In this document: positions 29,556 to 36,792 of the stretch, piece by piece
Position numbering within the stretch: the stretch's first letter is position 1
How the letters are laid out: each line of letters begins with the position of its first letter
NCBI RefSeq assembly: GCF_019974155.1
Contig: NZ_AP025158.1
Coordinates: 372,001-436,000 of the forward strand
DNA from: Thermus thermophilus
Lineage (GTDB): Bacteria; Deinococcota; Deinococci; Deinococcales; Thermaceae
DNA: 64,000 nucleotides
Direction: 5' to 3'
Notes under the pieces: model-generated
Told to the model about the DNA's origin: nothing
The model's database searches: none
What the model saw: the letters and a program-made list of their open reading frames with translations, nothing else
Program-made: the position numbers and the translations under genes

Positions 29556-30242
29556 ATGCGGCGCACGGTAAGGTACATCCTCGCCACCTCCAACCCCATG
29601 GGGGACCTGGAGGCGCTGGAGAAGTTCGTCAAGCTGGCCCCCGACACCGGGGCGGACGCCATCGCCCTCATCGGCAACCTGATGCCCAAGGCGGCGAAAA
29701 GCCGGGACTACGCCGCTTTCTTCCGCATCCTCGCCGAGGCGCATCTGCCCACCGCCTATATCCCCGGTCCCCAGGACGCCCCCATCTGGGAGTACCTGCG
29801 GGAAGCGGCCAACGTGGAGCTCGTCCACCCCGAGATGCGCAACGTCCACGAGACCTTCACTTTCTGGCGTGGGCCCTACCTGGTGGCGGGCGTGGGCGGG
29901 GAGATCGCCGACGAGGGCGAGCCCGAGGAGCACGAGGCGTTGCGCTACCCCGCCTGGGTCGCCGAGTACCACCTCAAGGCCCTTTGGGAGCTCAAGGACT
30001 ACCCCAAGATCTTCCTCTTCCACACCATGCCCTACCACAAGGGCCTGAACGAGCAGGGCTCCCACGAGGTGGCCCACCTGATCAAAACCCACAACCCCCT
30101 CCTGGTCCTCGTGGCCGGTAAGGGCCAGAAGCACGAGATGCTGGGGGCGAGCTGGGTGGTGGTCCCGGGCGACCTCTCCGAGGGGGAGTACAGCCTCCTG
30201 GACCTCAGGGCGAGGAAGCTGGAGACGGGGAACGTCCGCTGA
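29556..30242 (+). CDS. metallophosphoesterase-fold protein with altered metal site
   Basis: The 228-residue protein has the order of calcineurin-like phosphoesterase motifs, but most metal ligands are replaced: ATSNPMGDLEAL where DxHG is expected, ALIGNLMPKAA for GDxxD, YIPGPQDAP for GNHD, and LVAGKGQKHEM for GHTH. One motif keeps His in LFHTMPYHKG. It agrees with my memory of T. thermophilus TT1561, whose structure is solved and grouped with metallo-dependent phosphatases. It may bind a ligand or have changed chemistry. It is last in the clpB transcript, before a strong hairpin. Confidence 0.75.
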   Translation: MRRTVRYILATSNPMGDLEALEKFVKLAPDTGADAIALIGNLMPKAAKSRDYAAFFRILAEAHLPTAYIPGPQDAPIWEYLREAANVELVHPEMRNVHETFTFWRGPYLVAGVGGEIADEGEPEEHEALRYPAWVAEYHLKALWELKDYPKIFLFHTMPYHKGLNEQGSHEVAHLIKTHNPLLVLVAGKGQKHEMLGASWVVVPGDLSEGEYSLLDLRARKLETGNVR

Positions 30243-30248
30243 GGAGGG

Positions 30249-30275
30249 CCCCACCCCGGGCTTCCCGGGGTGGGG
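30249..30275 (+). terminator. strong hairpin after clpB operon
   Basis: CCCCACCCCGGG (30249-30260) and CCCGGGGTGGGG (30264-30275) form a perfect 12-bp stem with loop CTT, starting 7 bases after the stop of the phosphoesterase-fold gene. There is no T-tract, so it may be a pausing or RNA-stabilising structure as well as a terminator. Confidence 0.7.
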
Positions 30276-30304
30276 TGCCTCAGAGGGGATCTGGGGATAG
30301 CCCC

Positions 30305-30727
30305 ATGGTCGTGGCCTGCCCTAAATGCGGGGCCAAAAACCGCCTGGGCACCCCTCCGCCCGGGCAGGTGCCGGTGTGCGGGGCCTGCAAAACCCCCTTG
30401 CCCTGGGTGGTGGAAACGGACGAGAAGGGCTTCGCCCAGGAGGTGGCGGGGGCTCCTTTGACCCTGGTGGACTTCTTCGCCCCCTGGTGCGGCCCCTGCC
30501 GCCTGGTGAGCCCCATCTTGGAGGCGCTCGCCCGGGACCACGCCGGCAAGCTCAAGGTGGTGAAGGTGAATGTGGACGAGCACCCGGGCCTGGCCGCCCG
30601 GTACGGGGTGCGGAGCGTGCCCACCCTGGTCCTCTTCCGCCAGGGTGCGCCCGTGGCCACCTGGGTGGGCGCGAGCCCCAAGCGGGTTCTGGAGGAAAGG
30701 CTCAGGCCCTACCTAGAAGGGAGGTGA
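30305..30727 (+). CDS. thioredoxin with N-terminal zinc ribbon (thioredoxin 2-like)
   Basis: ATG 30305 gives 140 residues: a zinc ribbon with CPKC (Cys5, Cys8) and CGAC (Cys25, Cys28), then a thioredoxin domain with active site WCGPC at 61-65, the cis-Pro segment VRSVPTLVLF and a C-terminal helix. This is the TrxC/thioredoxin 2 layout, a disulfide reductase often induced by oxidative or heat stress. It starts 3 bases before an Hsp20 gene and follows the clpB-unit hairpin, so it may be read through from clpB. Confidence 0.93.
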   Translation: MVVACPKCGAKNRLGTPPPGQVPVCGACKTPLPWVVETDEKGFAQEVAGAPLTLVDFFAPWCGPCRLVSPILEALARDHAGKLKVVKVNVDEHPGLAARYGVRSVPTLVLFRQGAPVATWVGASPKRVLEERLRPYLEGR

Positions 30728-30730
30728 ACC

Positions 30731-31144
30731 ATGTTGGAGAAGCTTTGGCCTTTTGGCCGCTCCCGCGTGCGCAAGGCGGTGGAGGAGGCCCTGGAGAAGG
30801 CTTTCCAGGACGTAGGCGAAGTTTTGGAACCCCTTTCCGAGCTCCAAGAGCACGAGGACCACTACCTCCTTAGGGTGGAGGTGCCGGGGCTTGGCCCGGA
30901 GAACCTGGAGGTGCGCCTGGAAGGGGATCAGCTGGTCATTGAGGGGGAGAAGCGGGAGGAGAAGCGCACCAAGCACCTCGCCGAGATCGTCTACGGCCGG
31001 ATCTACCGGGCCTACCTCCTCCCCAAGGACACCAAGAAGGAGGGGATTGAGGCGAGGCTCGCCAAGGGGGTGCTGGAGGTGCGGATCCCCCGGGAGAAGC
31101 GGCCCGAGGAACCTCCCGTGCGGATTCCTATTCAGGAAAGCTAA
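30731..31144 (+). CDS. small heat shock protein (Hsp20) B
   Basis: The second Hsp20 here (137 residues) has a basic, helical N-terminal arm, an alpha-crystallin domain with LLRVEVPGLGPENLEVRLEG and the signature GVLEVRIPRE, and a C-terminal IPI motif (VRIPIQES). It differs enough from Hsp20 A that recent duplication is unlikely, so the two may form different oligomers. It is coupled to the thioredoxin gene by a 3-base gap with GGAGGTGA as ribosome site. Confidence 0.94.
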   Translation: MLEKLWPFGRSRVRKAVEEALEKAFQDVGEVLEPLSELQEHEDHYLLRVEVPGLGPENLEVRLEGDQLVIEGEKREEKRTKHLAEIVYGRIYRAYLLPKDTKKEGIEARLAKGVLEVRIPREKRPEEPPVRIPIQES

Positions 31145-31153
31145 AATCTCTTG

Positions 31154-31191
31154 CTGAAGATACTTGACAAGAGTAAGCGCAATTGTTAGCC
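31154..31191 (+). promoter_or_regulatory. promoter of DUF1931 gene, dnaK-like
   Basis: TTGACA (31164-31169), a 16-base spacer and TTAGCC (31186-31191) lie 19 bases before the ATG. CTGAA (31154-31158) is 5 bases upstream of the -35. The -10 region GTTAGCCTG is identical to that of dnaK, pointing to shared regulation. Confidence 0.65.
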
Positions 31192-31210
31192 TGTTCCCCG
31201 GAGGTGGCCC

Positions 31211-31657
31211 ATGTTGATGAAGGTGGCCGAGTTTGAAAGGCTCTTCCGCCAGGCCGCGGGCCTGGACGTGGACAAGAACGACCTCAAGCGGGTTTCCGAC
31301 TTCCTGCGCAATAAACTCTACGACCTCCTGGTGGTGGCGGAGCGGAACGCCCGGTACAACGGGCGCGACCTGATCTTTGAGCCCGACCTGCCCATCACCA
31401 AGGGGCTCCAGGAGACCCTGCAGGAGTTCCGCCGCATGGACACCGCCCTGGAGCTCAAGCCCGTGCTGGACGCCTTGGCGGCCCTGCCGCCTTTGGACCT
31501 CGAGGTCTCCGAGGACGTGCGGAACCTCCTGCCTGAGCTGGCCGGGGCCCTGGTGGTGGCCTACGCCCGAGTGCTCAAGGAGCTGGACCCCGCCCTCAAG
31601 AACCCCCAGACGGAGCACCATGAACGGGCGGAACGGGTCTTTAACCTCCTCCTCTAG
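31211..31657 (+). CDS. DUF1931 histone-fold protein
   Basis: The 148-residue protein matches DUF1931, a bacterial histone-fold family. The first half has a short helix (FERLFRQAAG), a long helix (DLKRVSDFLRNKLYDLLVVA), NARYNGRDLIFEPDLP in place of the histone loop and strand, and a third helix; the second half is a diverged repeat, so one chain could form a pseudo-dimer. I recall a solved T. thermophilus structure with this fold. DNA binding is not established for it. The promoter resembles that of dnaK, suggesting stress control. Confidence 0.82.
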   Translation: MLMKVAEFERLFRQAAGLDVDKNDLKRVSDFLRNKLYDLLVVAERNARYNGRDLIFEPDLPITKGLQETLQEFRRMDTALELKPVLDALAALPPLDLEVSEDVRNLLPELAGALVVAYARVLKELDPALKNPQTEHHERAERVFNLLL

Positions 31658-31658
31658 C

Positions 31659-32078
31659 GTGAGCCAGGACCTTTTGCTCCGAGCCTACCGGAGGGCCATC
31701 CGCCTCGTGTTCAACCTGGTGGTGGTGGCCCTCCTCGTGGGCCTTTTCGTGGGAGTCTGGCGCACCTTCTTGGAGCTCGGCCTCACCCTCACGGAGCCCA
31801 CGGTGCGCCTGGGGCTAAAAGAGCTCGTCACCAACGTCCTCTCCCTCGTCATCGTCTTGGAGCTGGTCCGGGCCTTCGTGGAGTACTTTGAGGTGGAACG
31901 GGTGCGCTTGGAGATCCTCCTGGAGATCGGGATCGCCCTGGCCCTGCGGGAGCTGCTTCTCCTTCTGTATGAGGCCCGGCTTTCCGGTATGGACCTCTTT
32001 TTCTGGAGCCTGGGGATCCTGGCCCTCGTGGCCGGACGCACCCTGGCGGTGCAGTTCTCCCCGAGGAGGGCAGGATGA
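31659..32078 (+). CDS. PsiE-family membrane protein
   Basis: From GTG 31659, one base after the DUF1931 stop, the protein is 139 residues with four hydrophobic helices: LVFNLVVVALLVGLFVG, a second near VTNVLSLVIVLELV, a third at ILLEIGIALALRELLLLL, and a fourth near the end. The ELVRAFVEYFEVERVR pattern fits the phosphate-starvation-inducible PsiE family, of unknown activity. An ATG at 31620 would add 13 residues overlapping the previous gene. No strong ribosome site is seen, so translational coupling is likely. Confidence 0.7.
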   Translation: MSQDLLLRAYRRAIRLVFNLVVVALLVGLFVGVWRTFLELGLTLTEPTVRLGLKELVTNVLSLVIVLELVRAFVEYFEVERVRLEILLEIGIALALRELLLLLYEARLSGMDLFFWSLGILALVAGRTLAVQFSPRRAG

Positions 32079-32548
32079 AGGTAGAGGAAGTGGTTCTTCC
32101 CGGTGTGGGGCGCAAGTACACCATCACGGTGAAGAGCGGGGACCGGATCGTCATCGTGGTGCACAGCTCCGGTAAGCGGGAGCTTCAGTACTTTGAGGCG
32201 GGCGAGGAGGACGAGCCCACCGTGGCCCTGGACCTTACGGACGAAGAGGCGAGGGAGCTTGGGGCCATCCTGGCCGGGGTCCTCTTCCACCCCGAGGCCG
32301 TGGGGGACACGCGGAGCAAGCTGGGGGCCAAGGTGATTGAGTGGGTCAAGGTCCTTCCCGGCTCTAAGCTTGTGGGGAAGAGGGTCGGGGACCTCGCCCT
32401 GCCCCCGGGGGCCCACCTCCTCGCGGTGGACCGGCCCGGGGCCCCCCTCATCCCCCACCCCGGCCCGGACGTGGTCTTAGAGGTGGGGGACACCCTGGTG
32501 GTGGCGGGGAGCCGGGAGGCGGTGGAGGCCCTGAAAGGGAACTTCTGA
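32075..32548 (+). CDS. KhtT-like RCK_C/TrkA-C regulatory subunit of K+/H+ antiporter
   Basis: The 157-residue protein has an N-terminal KhtT-like domain (MKVEEVVLPGVGRKYTITVK) and a C-terminal TrkA-C domain with SKLVGKRVGDLALPPGAHLL and VVLEVGDTLVVAGS. KhtT binds nucleotide and pH signals to gate the KhtU antiporter. Here the next gene is a CPA2 antiporter whose ATG shares one base with this stop (TGATG), a direct match to the khtT-khtU arrangement. It overlaps the PsiE gene by 4 bp. Confidence 0.85.
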   Translation: MKVEEVVLPGVGRKYTITVKSGDRIVIVVHSSGKRELQYFEAGEEDEPTVALDLTDEEARELGAILAGVLFHPEAVGDTRSKLGAKVIEWVKVLPGSKLVGKRVGDLALPPGAHLLAVDRPGAPLIPHPGPDVVLEVGDTLVVAGSREAVEALKGNF

Positions 32549-33696
32549 TGCACCCTTCCCTCGAGGCCTTCGCCCTGGCCGCGGGGCTTCTGGCCCTGGG
32601 TGCGGCCCTGGTGCACCGCTATGGTTTCCCTCCCCTCCCCGTCTACCTCCTCACGGGGCTTGTGGTGGGGGAGAGGCTTCCCGTGGAGGATCTGGAGCCC
32701 CTCCCCTCCTTGGGGCTTTTGCTCCTCCTCTTTTCCGTGGGGCTGGAGTTCGGCCCGGACCGGCTCCGGGAGCTTTCGGGGAAGGCCCTGCGGGCAGGGT
32801 TTTTTGACGCCCTGGCCCTCCCCCTGGGTTTCCTCCTCGGCCTCCTCGCCGGGCTGGACCTGAGGGGGGCCCTCCTCCTTGCCGGGGTGGTCTACATCAG
32901 CTCCAGCGCCGTCATCGTCAAGCTCATCATTGACCTGCGCCGCGCCGCCAACCCCGAAAGCGAGGTGGTCCTCGGGGTCTTGGTCCTGGAGGACCTCATC
33001 ATCGCCCTCCTCCTCGCCCTCCTGGGCGGCCAGGGGCCCGTGGGCTTCCTCGGGGGGGTGGCCCTGGCCCTCGCCTACCTCCTCTTCGCCCGCTTCCTGG
33101 GCCCGAGGCTCGTCCGCTTCATGGAGGGGCTTTCCGACGAGCTCGTCCTCCTCCTCGGGGCCGCCTTCACCGCGGGCACCGCCCTCCTCTTCCACGCCGT
33201 GGGGGCCTCGGAGGGGGTAGGGGCCTTCCTCTCCGGGGTCATCGCCGCGGGGCTTGGCCTCAGGGAGAGGCTTGAGCACCTCTTCGGGCCGGTGCGGGAC
33301 CTCGGGGTGGCCCTCTTCTTCCTCGTGGTGGGGGCGGAGGCCTTGGGCCTCCTTCGGGGGCTTACCCCCTGGGCGGTGGGGCTTGTCCTCCTGGGCCTCC
33401 TTCTCAAGCTCCCCCTGAACCACCTGGGTGGGGCGAGGGCGGGGCTTGGCCGGAAGCGGCGGCTCTACAGCGCCCTCTACCTCGTGCCCCGGGGCGAGTT
33501 CAACCTGGTCTTAGGCGCCTTGGCCCTGCAGCAGGGCTACCCCCTGGTGGCCCAGGTGGCCGTGCTCCTGGTCCTGGTCTCCGTCCCCTTGGGGGCCCTC
33601 CTCATCCGCTACGCCCCCGGGATCGCCCAGGCCCTCTACCCGGAAGCGCGCCCCGGGAAGAGGGCGAAGAGGGCCGAAGGAAGCCCTGTAGAATGA
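32548..33696 (+). CDS. CPA2-family K+/H+ (KhtU-like) antiporter
   Basis: The 382-residue protein has about 12 hydrophobic helices and the CPA2 pattern, including LPVYLLTGLVVGERL, FSVGLEFGPDRLRE, SSAVIVKLIIDLR and VLVLEDLIIALLLALLG with the ED pair of the ion site. It probably exchanges cytoplasmic K+ or Na+ for H+. It has no cytoplasmic RCK domain of its own, consistent with the separate KhtT-like partner immediately upstream. The C-terminal tail is basic (RPGKRAKRAEG). Confidence 0.88.
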   Translation: MHPSLEAFALAAGLLALGAALVHRYGFPPLPVYLLTGLVVGERLPVEDLEPLPSLGLLLLLFSVGLEFGPDRLRELSGKALRAGFFDALALPLGFLLGLLAGLDLRGALLLAGVVYISSSAVIVKLIIDLRRAANPESEVVLGVLVLEDLIIALLLALLGGQGPVGFLGGVALALAYLLFARFLGPRLVRFMEGLSDELVLLLGAAFTAGTALLFHAVGASEGVGAFLSGVIAAGLGLRERLEHLFGPVRDLGVALFFLVVGAEALGLLRGLTPWAVGLVLLGLLLKLPLNHLGGARAGLGRKRRLYSALYLVPRGEFNLVLGALALQQGYPLVAQVAVLLVLVSVPLGALLIRYAPGIAQALYPEARPGKRAKRAEGSPVE

Positions 33697-33712
33697 TTGC
33701 CGGAGGTGAGGC

Positions 33713-34540
33713 ATGGACATCTTTTTCCAGCTCTTTTGGCTTTTCTTCATCCTCTCTGCCCTCTCCCCCTACTTCCAGCAGCAGTGGCTCCTCGGGGCCA
33801 GGACCCGCAAGATCGCCGAGCTGGAGAGGCAGCGGAAAAGCCGGGTCATCACCCTCATCCACCGCCAGGAGGCGGTGAGCTTTCTGGGAATCCCCATCTC
33901 CCGCTATATCAACATTGACGACTCAGAGCAGGTCCTGAGGGCCATCCGCCTCACGGACAAGAACGTGCCCATAGACCTCATCCTCCACACCCCAGGGGGC
34001 CTGGTGCTGGCGGCGGAGCAGATCGCCGAGGCCCTCCTCCGCCACCCCGCCAAGGTGACGGTCTTCGTGCCCCACTACGCCATGTCCGGGGGGACGCTCA
34101 TCGCCCTCGCCGCCGACGAGATCGTCATGGACGAGAACGCCGTCTTGGGCCCCGTGGACCCCCAGCTCGGCCAGTACCCGGCGGCGAGCATCCTCAAGGT
34201 CCTGGAGAAAAAGCCCATCTCCGAGATTGACGACCAGACCCTGATCCTCGCCGACGTGGCGGAGAAGGCCCTTAGGCAGGTGAAGGCCACGGTGAAGAAC
34301 CTCCTCAAGAAGCACATGCCCGAGGAGAAGGCGGAGGAGGTGGCCACCCTTCTCTCCCAGGGCACCTGGACCCACGACTACCCCATTGACGTGGAGCAGG
34401 CCCGGAGCCTGGGGCTTCCCGTATCCACGGAGATGCCCCGGGAGGTCTACGAGCTCATGGAGCTCTACCCCCAAGCCCAAGGCCAAAGGCCCAGCGTCCA
34501 GTACGTGCCCCTGCCTTACCGCCAGGGTCCGCCGCGATGA
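33713..34540 (+). CDS. SDH/ClpP-class membrane-bound serine protease
   Basis: The 275-residue protein has an N-terminal membrane helix (about 3-25) and a Clp/crotonase fold of the SDH family: PIDLILHTPGGLVLAAEQIA, then HYAMSGGTLIALAADEIVMD, where the SGG serine is the probable nucleophile, and LGPVDPQLGQYPAASILKV. Related proteins are grouped with SppA-like peptidases but are mostly unstudied. A charged helical region near 180-215 may mediate oligomers. Its stop overlaps the rhomboid ATG (ATGA), hinting at a two-step membrane proteolysis unit. Confidence 0.82.
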   Translation: MDIFFQLFWLFFILSALSPYFQQQWLLGARTRKIAELERQRKSRVITLIHRQEAVSFLGIPISRYINIDDSEQVLRAIRLTDKNVPIDLILHTPGGLVLAAEQIAEALLRHPAKVTVFVPHYAMSGGTLIALAADEIVMDENAVLGPVDPQLGQYPAASILKVLEKKPISEIDDQTLILADVAEKALRQVKATVKNLLKKHMPEEKAEEVATLLSQGTWTHDYPIDVEQARSLGLPVSTEMPREVYELMELYPQAQGQRPSVQYVPLPYRQGPPR

Positions 34541-35169
34541 TCCCCCTGCATGACATCAACCCCGCGCGCCGCCCCGCCCTGGTGGTCCGGTCCCTGGTGG
34601 CCCTGAACGTGGCCGCCTTCCTCCTGGAGCTCCTTCTCGGGCCCACCCAGGTGGTGGCCAAGATGGGCTTCGTCCCCGCCCTCTTCTTCCAAGACCCCCT
34701 GGGCGAGGGGTACCGGGTCCTCACCAGCATGTTCCTCCACGGGGGCCTTTTCCACCTCCTCTCCAACATGTGGTTCCTCTGGGTGTTCGGGGACAACGTG
34801 GAGGATCGGATGGGAGGGGAGCGCTTCCTCCTCTTCTACCTCCTCGGCGGGGTGGCGGCGGCCCTGGCCCAGGCCCTGTTCATGCCCGCCTCCACCGTGC
34901 CCATGATCGGGGCGAGCGGGGCGGTCTCCGCCGTCCTTGGGGCCTATTACGTCCTCTTCCCCCGGGCCTACGTGATCACCCTGGTCTGGTTCGTCCTGCC
35001 CTTCACCCTGGCCCTGCCCGCGGGCTTTTACCTGGGGTACTGGGCCTTCCTCCAGCTGGTGCAGGGGCTTTTGGGCGTGCCGGGCATCGCCTTCTGGGCC
35101 CACCTCGGCGGGTTCGTCTTCGGCGTGGCGGCGGTGCGCGCGTTCCTTCCCCGAAGGTGGGGCTGGTAG
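34537..35169 (+). CDS. rhomboid intramembrane serine protease
   Basis: The 210-residue protein has six to seven hydrophobic helices, the LHGGLFHLLSNMWFLWVFG segment of helix 2, the nucleophile in IGASGAVSAVLGAYY (GxSG) and the partner His in AHLGGFVFG. These are the complete rhomboid catalytic elements. Rhomboids cut membrane helices within the bilayer. It starts inside the stop of the SDH protease gene and is followed after 10 bases by a CBS protein. MIPLHDINPARRPALVV at the N-terminus is common in bacterial rhomboids. Confidence 0.94.
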   Translation: MIPLHDINPARRPALVVRSLVALNVAAFLLELLLGPTQVVAKMGFVPALFFQDPLGEGYRVLTSMFLHGGLFHLLSNMWFLWVFGDNVEDRMGGERFLLFYLLGGVAAALAQALFMPASTVPMIGASGAVSAVLGAYYVLFPRAYVITLVWFVLPFTLALPAGFYLGYWAFLQLVQGLLGVPGIAFWAHLGGFVFGVAAVRAFLPRRWGW

Positions 35170-35179
35170 ACTGGGGCCC

Positions 35180-35632
35180 ATGAAGGTCAAGGACCTGATG
35201 ACCCAAGACCCCGTGGTCCTGGGGCCGGAGGCCACCTTGGAGGAGGCCGCCCGCAGGATCCTGGAGACCCGCTACGGGGGCTTCCCCGTGGTGGACGGGG
35301 AGGGGAGGCTGCTCGGCGTGGTCCAGGTGGAGGAGCTTCTGCCCCACCCGGAGAACGTTCCCTTCTCCGACGTGGAGGCCCTGCAGCTTTTCGGGGAGTG
35401 GGTGGACGAGGACGTCCTGGCGGAGATCTACCGCCGCTACCAGCGCACCCCCGTGAAGGCGGTGATGCGCACGGAGATCCCCAAGGTCCACCCCGAGGAC
35501 CCCCTGGGCAAGGCCCTCAAGGTGGTCCTCACGACCGGCCTACGCCACCTCCCGGTGGTGGACGAGAAGGGCAAGGTGGTGGGCATCCTCACCCGGAGCG
35601 ACTTCTTGAAGCTCATCCTAGGGAGGAGTTGA
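35180..35632 (+). CDS. CBS-domain pair protein
   Basis: Two CBS motifs fill the 150-residue protein: KVKDLMTQDPVVLGPEATLE with GFPVVDGEGRLLGVVQVEEL, and VKAVMRTEIPKVHPEDPLGK with LRHLPVVDEKGKVVGILTRS. CBS pairs bind adenosine nucleotides and regulate partners. The stop shares a base with the ATG of a CPA2 antiporter (TGATG), so it may be the nucleotide-sensing subunit of that transporter, as RCK or CBS domains are in other systems. That pairing is inferred from gene order. Confidence 0.88.
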   Translation: MKVKDLMTQDPVVLGPEATLEEAARRILETRYGGFPVVDGEGRLLGVVQVEELLPHPENVPFSDVEALQLFGEWVDEDVLAEIYRRYQRTPVKAVMRTEIPKVHPEDPLGKALKVVLTTGLRHLPVVDEKGKVVGILTRSDFLKLILGRS

Positions 35633-36792
35633 TGCACGGCGCGGAACACCTGTTGGAGATCTTCTATCTCCTTCTCGCGGCCCAGGTGATGGCCTTTATC
35701 TTCAAGCGCCTGAACCAGCCCGTGGTCATCGGGGAGGTGCTCGCGGGCGTGCTGGTGGGGCCCGCCCTTTTGGGCCTGGTGCACGAGGGGGAGGTCCTGG
35801 AGTTTCTGGCGGAGCTTGGGGCGGTCTTCCTCCTCTTCATGGTGGGCCTGGAAACCCGCCTCAGGGACATCCTGGCGGTGGGGAAGGAGGCCTTTTTGGT
35901 GGCCGTTTTGGGGGTAGCCCTGCCCTTCCTGGGGGGGTACCTCTACGGCCTAGAGATCGGGTTTGAAACCCTCCCCGCCCTCTTCCTCGGCACCGCCTTG
36001 GTGGCCACCAGCGTGGGCATCACCGCCCGGGTCCTCCAGGAGCTCGGGGTCCTTTCCCGTCCCTACTCCCGGATCATCCTGGGGGCGGCGGTGATTGACG
36101 ACGTCCTGGGCCTCATCGTCCTCGCGGTGGTGAACGGCGTGGCCCAGACGGGCCAGGTGGAGGTGGGGGCCATCGCCCGGCTCATCCTCCTCTCCGTGGT
36201 CTTCGTGGGGCTTGCCGTCTTCCTCTCCACCCTCATCGCCCGCCTGCCCCTAGAGCGGCTTCCCGTGGGGAGCCCCTTGGGCTTTGCCCTCGCCTTGGGC
36301 GTGGGGATGGCGGCCCTGGCGGCCAGTATCGGCCTCGCCCCCATCGTGGGGGCCTTTTTGGGGGGAATGCTCCTTTCCGAGGTGCGGGAGAAGTACCGCC
36401 TCGAGGAGCCCGTCTTCGCCATAGAGAGCTTCCTCGCTCCCCTCTTCTTCGCCATGGTGGGGGTTAGGCTGGAGCTCGCCGCCTTGGCGAGCCCCGTGGT
36501 GCTGGTGGCGGGGACGGTGGTCACGGTGATCGCCATCCTGGGGAAGGTCCTCGGGGGCTTCCTCGGGGCCCTCACCCAGGGGGTGCGGAGCGCCCTCACC
36601 GTGGGGGTGGGCATGGCCCCCCGGGGGGAGGTGGGGCTCATCGTGGCCGCCTTGGGCCTCAAGGCGGGCGCGGTGAACGAGGAGGAGTACGCCATCGTTC
36701 TCTTCATGGTGGTCTTCACGACCCTCTTCGCCCCCTTCGCCCTCAAACTCCTCATCGCCTGGACGGAGAGGGAGCGCGCCGCTAAGGAATAG
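35632..36792 (+). CDS. CPA2-family cation:proton antiporter (second)
   Basis: The ATG at 35632 follows GGGAGGAG and overlaps the CBS gene stop. The 386-residue protein has about 12 hydrophobic helices, with NQPVVIGEVLAGVLVGPALL, VFLLFMVGLETRLRD, TALVATSVGITARVLQELG and ILGAAVIDDVLGLIVL, the latter carrying the DD pair typical of NapA-like Na+/H+ antiporters, and GMAPRGEVGLIVAALGL late. The Asp pair suggests electrogenic Na+(or K+)/H+ exchange, unlike the Glu-Asp pair in the KhtU-like neighbour. The last 11 bases overlap the convergent transglycosylase gene. Confidence 0.88.
   Translation: MHGAEHLLEIFYLLLAAQVMAFIFKRLNQPVVIGEVLAGVLVGPALLGLVHEGEVLEFLAELGAVFLLFMVGLETRLRDILAVGKEAFLVAVLGVALPFLGGYLYGLEIGFETLPALFLGTALVATSVGITARVLQELGVLSRPYSRIILGAAVIDDVLGLIVLAVVNGVAQTGQVEVGAIARLILLSVVFVGLAVFLSTLIARLPLERLPVGSPLGFALALGVGMAALAASIGLAPIVGAFLGGMLLSEVREKYRLEEPVFAIESFLAPLFFAMVGVRLELAALASPVVLVAGTVVTVIAILGKVLGGFLGALTQGVRSALTVGVGMAPRGEVGLIVAALGLKAGAVNEEEYAIVLFMVVFTTLFAPFALKLLIAWTERERAAKE

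Noticed and set aside
27810-30254. An 814-codon open frame on the minus strand opposite the clpB-operon genes
   Set aside because: It is a mirror of GC-rich codon bias: composition is His/Gly/Leu/Val-rich without any domain, and the opposite strand holds five clear genes with ribosome sites.
31377-31658. PsiE-like protein starting far upstream inside the DUF1931 gene
   Set aside because: The extra residues are Ser/Pro/Trp-rich shadow sequence; the GTG right after the DUF1931 stop fits a short four-helix protein.
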